Source of the DNA: Echinometra lucunter
Taxonomy: Eukaryota; Echinodermata; Echinoidea; Camarodonta; Echinometridae
Direction: 5' to 3'
Assembly: GCA_029962745.1 (NCBI GenBank)
Contig: CM057162.1
Location: forward strand, 20,140,740-20,204,739
Length of the DNA: 64,000 nt
In this document: positions 56,472 to 64,000 of the stretch, in pieces
Numbering within the stretch: the stretch's first letter is position 1
Layout of the letters: each line of letters starts with the position of its first letter
Position numbers and translations under genes: made by a program
The notes under the pieces: generated by a model
The model's input: the letters and a program-made list of their open reading frames with translations, nothing else
Told to the model about the DNA's origin: nothing
Databases searched by the model: none

Positions 56472-58229
56472 TAAGATATCCAGCTGGTAGATTTCAAGCG
56501 AAATTTCTTGACTTATTTCACATTTGTTTAAAAAAAATTACAACGTCCTCAGTTTCTTTTCCACAAAAGGGGCAATTTTCACAATTTACTATATTCATTA
56601 TCAGACAACTGCTTATTAGAAAACAAAATTTCATTAATGATTTCAAATTGAAACTATCAATCGGACATCAATCGTTAAACGAAATATAACATTGTTCAGT
56701 CTTTTCATATTTATCAATTCTGGTATATAATCCAACAGTCTTTCCCATTAAAGACATATCCGTCAGCCCTTCCATATTTTGAAAATATATATACTCAACC
56801 TTTTTGGTCATACAGAAGTATTTTAACATGTGCCGGCATTAAGGTTTCTTCGAGATTCATAAAACAATCCCGTAGGTAGGTATTATACTTACACATTATG
56901 GCCTTAAAAACTGAATAATATGATTTGAAAATATCAACTTCAGGTCAAACCTCATGTCAAACTTCCAAAGTTAAGAAATAATGAATACAAGCAGAAATAA
57001 TTGAGGAAGGGAAAAACTGTCATTGCATTGCGACAAAGGAGCGCCCAAATACCTATATACATCAGGTTAATAAACATGTTAAAGCATAAGCCTGTAATTA
57101 TTCTTATTATTGACATAAACTCCATTACGATTGTACTAATACACTCCAAAAAGAGTTGGGTAAATTTTCACCCAAACTGGATAAAAAAGAAGGTACAATG
57201 CACATTCTATTGGTAAAAGTTTACTCTTTAAATAGCATGACGTTCCCCACATTAGGTTAAAGTAATAGCGGATAAAATATGAACTAAAATGTGCATGTTA
57301 CCTCTGTACCAAAGTTGGAAAGAATTTTATCCAACTCGTTTCCCCTTTCTTTTTTCTTTTTCCTATTATACATCAAAATAATTTCACGTCAGACAAACTT
57401 ATATTTTATCACAATTCTAAATTTAAAGAATTGAGTTCTGGTACAGGTGAAGAAAAAAAAAATCATTCCTGAGACCATTTTTCAAGTCACTGTGGACGAA
57501 TAACAAAATTGAATTTTATTCTGTAAGGGATTCTTTGCATGCTTGGATATCCGACCAGTGACAACAAATGGCTTAACGATCTGCACCAAACTTCCGTGCA
57601 AAATTTGTGTGTGTGAATCCTATGTGTATTTTCTCTGTGAAAAGATGGTTTTGTATTTGATGTTATACTGCTATTGTCGCATTTTTCTGGTTTCTTTTGT
57701 GTGTGTGATTTGTTTTGTTTTCTTTGCGTTTTTTCACACAGAGCCGTCAGTCTGTAAAAGTCATTCAGACGGAGAGATATACCTTGACTATAAAAAGCCG
57801 GGATTTATGAAGAACAAAAATACCCAAATGCAAAAAGACAGAATCTAAAGAACACCCTGACATCCTCATCAAATTAGTCACAATTTGCAACCTCCGAATT
57901 CAAACCCTAATCACAAATGCTCGATATCTTGAACGACATAAAGAAGATATTTCTTCTTTTTTTGCCATGAAATAAAGATTGCTGATATTTTTTTAAAAAT
58001 TTCTTTGGGCATTTTTTTTTCAATTCTTTCACCTTGTTATTTGCCAATAGAAGTTATAATCGTAACACATTTCTTGGAAAATATTATCCAGAAACTATTA
58101 AAGCCATTTCTTTGAGAACACATGTTACCCCCAAACCAAATGCATTCTAAATAAAATATGCACACACACAAAAAAAAGAATTTAAGATGTCTAAGAAAAA
58201 AGAAGAGTAGAAGAGAAAAACTAAGAAAA
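56472..58229. other. Unassigned sequence between genes B and C
   Basis: AT-rich. A frame at 57543-57848 is open for 101 codons with a hydrophobic middle and a charged end (GEIYLDYKKPGF), preceded internally by an acceptor-like TTTTTTCACACAG at about 57728-57740. There is no homology recognised and no partner exon, so it is not called as a gene. Confidence 0.3.
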
Positions 58230-58516
58230 TCAGTCTGAACTTTTCCCATTCTTTAGAAACCATTTCTTCCACCAGGGATATTCAATTTCTTTGCGCCATC
58301 GGAACGTGATATTGTCATCCGCTCTTAAGATGCAGGCTTCTAATATCTTCAGCAGAGCGACGTGTCTCTCTTCCATCATCTCGTGGTTCCTTGCCGTGTA
58401 GTTCTCAATGAAGAAAACACTGCTTTTTTGCATGCCTTCAGAGACGAATTCACCTAAGATCTGGTCTTTGTTGGCGACGGTGTCCGCGAAGGGGATCACC
58501 ATGATAGGATAGGTGC
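58230..58516 (-). CDS. Gene C exon 7 (C-terminus)
   Basis: Acceptor CTTTCAAAG; stop TGA at 58232-58230. Encodes TYPIMVIPFADTVANKDQIL, SSVFFIENYTARNHEM, ALLKILEACILRADDNITFR. Intact through the region that is frameshifted in gene B. Confidence 0.92.
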
Positions 58517-61500
58517 CTTTGAAAGTGAAAAAGAAAAACAAAATCTCTCATATCAGGTACATATTAAAATTGAAAATCAGATACGGTTCTATAGTCCTTT
58601 TGAAACCAATATTGAGCCTTATTGCAAATAAGTTCTTTCTTGTTTCGAAATAGGGGGAGAGGGAGATGTCTCTTGCCCTCTTAATAGCATATTCATTATC
58701 GCGATACGATATGATCTCATAATTTCACCTGCAAGATTTAAGGAAAGAGAATATTTAGTATTTCCTGGTAGAAAAAAAAAAACGTGCATGATACTTACTA
58801 AACCTTTGCTTAGTTTCGCCAATAAAATCTCTCAGGAATTCTTTACAGGGCTGTGTTCCGGTTGCAACGCTGGATTGATGGAAATATTGAATGAAATCGT
58901 AAAAGCTTAATGGTTCATGCCATATGATTATTTCTATACAATATTCGGAAATTCTTGTCTCATCCTACTCTCTCCTTCTCTTTTTCTTTCTCATGTTTCT
59001 TTTACTTTGTTTAATCGTGTTCAACATGTGTAAGTTTCATCCTCAGTGATTTTCATCCCCGGACATCCCCCAGGTGTTAGTAAATTTTTTTCACCAATAT
59101 GTTATCCCCTAACATTTTCGAGACTGCTTAAGCGTAGATACATTATGCCATCCCACAGAAAACATGCCTTTTCCCCAAAGCAGAGCACCTTCAATTTTTC
59201 GGCTGGTCTTCGGCATGGTACGAAATAGACTTATATACCTGTACTTGAAGACGAAGACAGGGCAGTCTATCTTCTCACCAATCTTTCGTCTAGTCGGATC
59301 AATTGCTCTTCTGCCACCTGCAAAAAGTGCATATTTAGCAAATACTTCAAATATGATTTTATAAAAGGAAAGATCGAAACCGCTTCTTCAGAGTTAATCA
59401 AAATAAACACAACAAAAAAAGTAAATTCCCCCTAATCAAAAATAGCATAACTTTTTAACGAAAAAGTTTTGAGCAAAATAATTTGGTAGGAGACTTTCTA
59501 CACTAATTGACTAACTTCTGTGTGAAAATGAGATTGATCTGTCAAATCATGCATGAGTGAGCAGACATTAAAGGAAAAAATGTCACCTTTCAAAAGTCAC
59601 AAGAGTCATTTTGGGGGTCTGTGAAACAAAACTTAGGCGAATTTGGTTTCTTCCATTGTTTGACCCAGTCATGCATATCCCTGACACTTTTCATGTTTAT
59701 GACAGTTGGGTGAACACACCTTTTTGAGGAAAATGATGTTCAGCCCTCCTAAACCTACAAAATCCATTCAGTTTATGGAAAGAATTGGCATCAACCAACA
59801 CGAGTCAGCACATTATGTGAAAATACAGGGTAGTCTTATTTCCGGCATTAAACAGTAAATTTTTAGCATTTCTTGCTTCATCGTTAAAAATTTTCTCACT
59901 CAACCATGGCACAAACCCCGAAAAACATCAACAGAACTTAAATAAACACCAGAAAAATCTTGTTTCACAGACCCCCCAAATGACTCTTGTGACTTTTGTA
60001 AAGTGACATTTTTGCCTTTAATGTCTGCTCACTCATGCATGACTTGACAGATCAATCTCATTTTCAAACAGAAGTTGGTCAATAAGTGTAGGAACACTCC
60101 TGCCAAATTATTTTCCTCGAAACTTCTTCGTTAAAAAGTTACGCTATTTTTAATTAGGAGGGAGTTACTTTTTTTGTTGTGTTTAGTTGGCCGAAACCAC
60201 CCTGCTTACTACCTCCCTTCAGAAGACCGAGAAGCAGTGGCGTAATGAGTCAAATGTTTCATTTTTGGTTGCGCTATCTCCCTCCCCAAAATACAAATAC
60301 AAAAACAACAAAAAACAACAAAAAACAAAAACAAAGATCAACAAACAAACAAACAAACAAAAAATGTCCTCAAGAAACTGAAGCATAACAAAATAAATAA
60401 GGTCGGCAAGAAAGAAAATTCGATACAATGACCGACAATGTTGAAAAAATGCAAACAATAACTGAAGGGAGAGAAAAAAACTTTGGTCTTCATTTTTTTT
60501 TTTTTTTGGGGGGGGGGCGCAGCAGACCGACCAAACTCCCCATCAGCACGCCAGTGGCGAGATGGAAAATTAGAACAAATCGTAAGCAACGGGATCCCCT
60601 TTTATATTTATCATCTGTTAATCAATATCTGTATGAGCAACTTGTAAAAGTATCATTCATCGTAGTGTTCACGGTGTAACATAAATCGTGAACGTAAATG
60701 CAATTAAAAATTGTAATCCCCCCTTTACAAAGACAACAGTGAGTTTTGCTTTAGTTGTGGACGTAAACAAGAGTGGATGAAAATAATGACCCTATACCCA
60801 GTTTGTAAGCAGAAGGAAATTCCAGCGTTGAAGTAAACAAATTAAGTGAGAAGGAATTAGGCTATCCTTATCGCAGAAAAAAAAAAGAAAGAAAAGCTTA
60901 TAAACTTACTAATCTCAGCCATGACGTCCTTTACTCTGCGTGCATTGAAATCCACTATTCCGCGAGTATCAACTGTGGTCACCTGTTCAGTCAGTTTCAT
61001 GAAGCCACGGAAAATTGTCTCTCCTCCTGTCGTTTGCTCGTCTGCACCCTCCGCATACACCTGACTCCAAGCACCTGATAAATGATTAGAAAGGGCATAA
61101 TCATGATAATCAATAACATTAATGATTATTTCTTTAGATTCAAATTCAAATTGACATTTACATTCTTCCGATGAATTTCAACATTTGAAAATCTTTTTTT
61201 CTTTTCAGAACGTTCAGTTTCTATGTTGCAACATAAATATCTTACAAGAGAATAACAATGTATAGAAGAGCTTGTGGTGGGATCGCCGAGATACAAATAC
61301 AGCATGAAAGTAAAAGAAGGAAGAGATACAAAGAGAGGCAAATTAGGATATCTAGAAAAGAAGAATAAGAAGAAAAAGAAGACTGCAACGTAGTGACAGT
61401 TGTATTCAACTGTGACATCTACGTAGAACAATCAGTGACAATTGTACGATATAAGTCGACCTAACAGTACGGGTGTATTTTCCTAATTTTACCAAAATAA

Positions 61501-62581
61501 TGAGATAATGATAATGACGTTGATAACCAGTATAATGCAAATAATACAGTTAAATATATTGGTAAGAGAGCCGTTCATATCAAACCCCCAACCGCATATC
61601 AGTCCCTGTCCACCCCTGAGTGTACATAGTTTGTAAATTCAAACCCTGTGCCAAACCCTGTGTGGCAAAGAGTGATTGAACTATGATACTATAACGTGCC
61701 AACATAGGCTCCTATACACTCCAGCTGCTCCTGACACAGGGAACTGACACTGCCAGTGACTGGCCAGGCATATTCTATAAGGCCATATTAAATTATTTTA
61801 AGTGTCAAAATATGGTCAGAGTCATCAGACTAGTGTCTACCTGTTAAAGCGAAATGAAGTGAATTGAGCAAGGTGCTCTTGCCTGAAGCCTGAACCCCGA
61901 TGACCCCTATTCTTATCTTAAGTGGTCTTTTAAACTCATGACTGACATCTCTTTTGGTCCATTCTCCTGGTCTATAGGCCAAGATCTTCTGTTGCAATTG
62001 GCGAATTTGAGTTTCAATATCACCGGGAGCTGATGGTTTTCCTGAAGCAAACATATCAGTTGTCAACATTATTTTATATTCTTTAAAAAAAACCTCAAAT
62101 CTTTAATCAGACACGAAATACAAAGCGATGAAATTTCAGATTTCGAAAAACAATTTTCTGAAAGACGCTATCTCGACAAAAAATGCCTGTGTTAAATGAA
62201 AAAAAACAACATAGAAAATGAATATGAATAAATGTTTTAGGGGATGTTATATTTTCATTTTAAAATGCAATAATTCAGCCACAGATTTCTTATCATGCAG
62301 ATAGTTTATGGCAGATTCCACTTCGAAACAATCAAAACAATTTTTTTTTATAACAAAATGTTCCTCTTTCTCAATCAAGACCAACTATATGTTGGCTAGG
62401 AAAGCATAACTCATATTAAAACGCAATTTTATGCAATGTTTACCAAAATTGTTTCCCACGAAACAGGGAAAACAAAAGGTTTTCTTACCCTCGGGATTCT
62501 TGCTGTTGATGGACCAAGCGAGTCCAAAGGTTATGGCTAAGATGAGTACAATGATGGCAGGTGTAACACCATTCTCTCTAT
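58230..62581 (-). CDS. Gene C: membrane-anchored IFI44-like GTPase (exons 2-7, first exon not found)
   Basis: Minus-strand exons in transcription order: 62581-62489, 62041-61841, 61074-60910, 59317-59239, 58869-58799 and 58516-58230, all GT-AG with the same phases as A and B. These encode 297 residues after a split first codon. A hydrophobic segment (TPAIIVLILAITFGLAW) precedes G1 GVQASGKST, G3 VDTRG, G4-like PFAD and FFIENYT, and the protein ends in an aromatic and basic tail (YPWWKKWFLKNGKSSD). Exons 2, 3 and 4 are 9, 30 and 3 nt longer than in A and B. No lesion seen. The first exon, expected to carry the start and another hydrophobic helix, was not found before the window edge. Alternatively the open frame running upstream of exon 2 to ATG 62657 could provide the start. 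Transcription converges on gene B. Confidence 0.85.
58799..58869 (-). CDS. Gene C exon 6
   Basis: Acceptor CAATCCAG, donor TTTA/GTAAGT. Encodes SVATGTQPCKEFLRDFIGET and KQRF. 71 nt with Cys198, Phe201 and Leu202 (gene A numbering) conserved in all paralogues. Confidence 0.85.
59239..59317 (-). CDS. Gene C exon 5
   Basis: Acceptor CTTTTTGCAG, donor TACAG/GTATAT. Encodes GRRAIDPTRRKIGEKIDCPV and FVFKY. 79 nt as in A and B. Confidence 0.9.
59404..60185. mobile_element. 782-bp foldback element in gene C intron 4
   Basis: About 240-bp arms (59404-59645 and 59960-60185) are inverted copies. The tips are TAAACACAACAAAAAAAGTA and its reverse complement. Shared inner blocks include GAGATTGATCTGTCAA, CATGCATGAGTGAGCAGACA and GTCTGTGAAAC. 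The ~315-bp spacer has no recognisable gene. It could form a long hairpin in the pre-mRNA. Confidence 0.8.
60503..60519. repeat. T-run and poly(dG) tract, gene C intron 4
   Basis: A T run of about 15 is followed by about 10 G. Confidence 0.85.
60910..61074 (-). CDS. Gene C exon 4 (switch region and G3 DTRG)
   Basis: Acceptor TTTATCAG, donor ATTA/GTAAGT. Encodes AWSQVYAEGADEQT, GGETIFRGFMKLTEQVTTVD and TRGIVDFNARRVKDVMAEI. 165 nt, one codon longer than in A and B. Confidence 0.92.
61841..62041 (-). CDS. Gene C exon 3 (P-loop, G1)
   Basis: Acceptor TTGCTTCAG, donor ACAG/GTAGAC. Encodes GKPSAPGDIETQIRQLQQKI, LAYRPGEWTKRDVSHEFK, then IGVIGVQASGKSTLLNSLHF. 201 nt; the extra 30 nt lies upstream of the shared helix. 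Confidence 0.92.
62489..62581 (-). CDS. Gene C exon 2 (membrane helix)
   Basis: Acceptor TTCTTCACAG, donor GAGG/GTAAGA. Encodes RENGVTPAIIVLILAITFGL then AWSINSKNPE; the AWSI ending corresponds to SWYI and AWYI in A and B. Confidence 0.85.
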
Positions 62582-62699
62582 CTGTGAAGAAGAAGTACAA
62601 ATCTATGTGAAATCTGCCCATTGCGTATTTGATTTGATTTGAATTTATTTTTTCCACTCTAATTTTTTCTTTAACAAATTACAATAAATCAAACATGAC

Positions 62700-64000
62700 A
62701 AATGATAGTGAAATAAGTTATGAAGTCTCCAAATATGTTTGAGAATCTACTCCGTATCTAAAAATCTTTTTAAAACAATGGAAGGGTAACAGGCAAATTT
62801 ATGATTACTGTAATTTCCAAGATATTCAAGTTTTTAATTAGTAGTTCATTTCTTTGTTTCAAGATCTGTCAGGAAGTATGAAAAAATGTCCTTAAAATCC
62901 AAGACTTCGTTTCATTCATGCATGTTGTATGTTACGTATAACACATATCTAAGTTTAGACTTGATATTTATTTTCCTTTCATTTATTTTACTTTAATTTG
63001 AAGAAAGAAAAATGTATATCGTTGTATCATCATGATCACACTGAGTGCATACTACAACAAGGCCGTGAGATTAAGTCAGAATCGAGATTGAACGAAATTC
63101 AGAAAAACATGAAGTACATGTATGAGATCATTGTGAAAAGAATACAATTTACATATATTTAATTCTCATTTGTATGTTGTACTTGTGAAACTGTTGTGAA
63201 GCAAGATTGTAAATGTAAATATAAACAGTTATCCTTCATGGATATAATAAATAAATGACATGAAATGAAATTTTATCTTATTCTAGTTCCGGCACTCAAT
63301 TACAGAAAATAAGAAAATGAACAATCACAGAAGAACAAAAAGAAACAGTACAGCAAAATAGATTAAAAAGCAATAAAAACGAACAATATCAGCTAATGCC
63401 TGAAAATAAGTTCATGTTGTTGAAGTAGTTGTTGTTGATCACAAAGAAAATAAAGTAAAAAACAAAGGAACTTATTTTCAGGCATTATGACTACAAATAT
63501 GAAGCTTATAGACATATTAAAAAGATAAATAAATACTAATCAACACAAGTGATAATCACAAGTAGTGGAAGAGAAGATTTTAAAGTGCTTTTAAGGAGGA
63601 AGATACGGTTTTGGTCAACATCCTGTTTTAACATGTCGATGAAATCTCGCATCATCGTGATCATTGGTAGCGACATAATTTCATGATAAGGAAAGAAATT
63701 GATGCATAACCCAAAATTTTACATCATAGAAATGTTACGTCGTAAAAGATCATGACCGTTATGATTCCTATATCTGAGGCTAGGGAGAGACAGAGAAGTA
63801 AAGGGGAAAAAAGAAGAGAAGAGAAGAAAAATAAAAAGAAACGAAGACAAAGGAAAGGACAAAGACATGGACACACCACATCTAAAACTTGAAGCTGTTA
63901 TACTTAACTTTTCTTATACCACGTCCCAGCAAGCAAAGAACGCATTTCAGTTACTGAATAGCGGAAATTCTTTTATTTTTACATGTGTTTAGATCAGGCT
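62700..64000. other. Unassigned sequence at the right edge
   Basis: AT-rich; it should contain or precede the first exon of gene C, but no frame with a hydrophobic segment and a phase-1 donor was convincing. A purine-rich stretch lies at 63780-63870. Confidence 0.35.
63394..63487. repeat. Hairpin: 20-bp perfect inverted repeat, 54-nt loop
   Basis: TAATGCCTGAAAATAAGTTC at 63394-63413 and its exact reverse complement at 63468-63487. Confidence 0.9.

Noticed and set aside
57543..57848. 101-codon plus-strand frame with a hydrophobic middle
   Set aside because: No recognisable domain, no paired splice sites supporting a gene model and no paralogue in the window; kept only as a note on the intergenic region.

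Overview
This 64 kb window looks like eukaryotic nuclear DNA. It is AT-rich and contains many transposon remnants, long microsatellites, poly(dG) tracts and genes split by GT-AG introns. The frequent TAGGCCTA and GCGAGCGAAGCGAGCGAG words, together with the gene family present, suggest a marine invertebrate deuterostome, most likely an echinoderm. That placement is inference. No bacterial gene organisation, CRISPR array, rRNA or convincing tRNA was seen.

The biological core is a cluster of three paralogous genes: A (+, 20137-29376), B (+, 40604-49935) and C (-, 58230-62581, first exon not found). Each encodes a small protein of about 300-320 aa with an N-terminal membrane segment or hairpin followed by a P-loop GTPase-like domain. 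The domain has GVQxxGKS as G1, DTRG as G3, a degenerate G4 (TFAK, TFAD or PFAD) and an FFIENYT strand. The domain most resembles the IFI44/IFI44L interferon-induced GTPase-like family. Exon lengths are almost identical (73-84-171-162-79-71-last) and so are intron phases (1,1,1,1,2,1), which establishes common descent. A and B lie head to tail, and C converges on B. Both A and B have a perfect kappa-B-type decamer or undecamer about 150-210 bp upstream of the start codon, which would fit an NF-kB-inducible immune role. Gene B as given has a one-base frameshift in its last exon.

Region by region: 1-3200 holds degenerate GCGAGC-family repeats, a six-copy motif array and a MITE. 3209-4618 is a hAT-like element with an 8-bp target-site duplication. 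3413-8251 and 8752-13635 are the same ~4.85 kb sequence on either side of a gap of exactly 500 N, which most simply is an unmerged allelic contig overlap. 13636-19650 holds foldback elements, microsatellites and a second complete hAT-like element (17723-19308). 19900-29520 is gene A, with several MITEs and triplet arrays in its introns. 29520-40380 is gene-poor and includes two near-perfect palindromes. 40386-49935 is gene B; its second intron holds a ~550 bp (TAC)n array and an RTE-like LINE nested inside a GCGAGC-family repeat. 50000-58200 is a duplicated intergenic stretch with a ~1 kb GC-rich transposon-like insertion. 58230-62581 is gene C, and the remainder is unassigned.

No similarity search could be run. 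Family assignments rest on motif recognition and on comparison of the three paralogues within the window. Gene models rest on agreement of splice sites, phase and length between paralogues.
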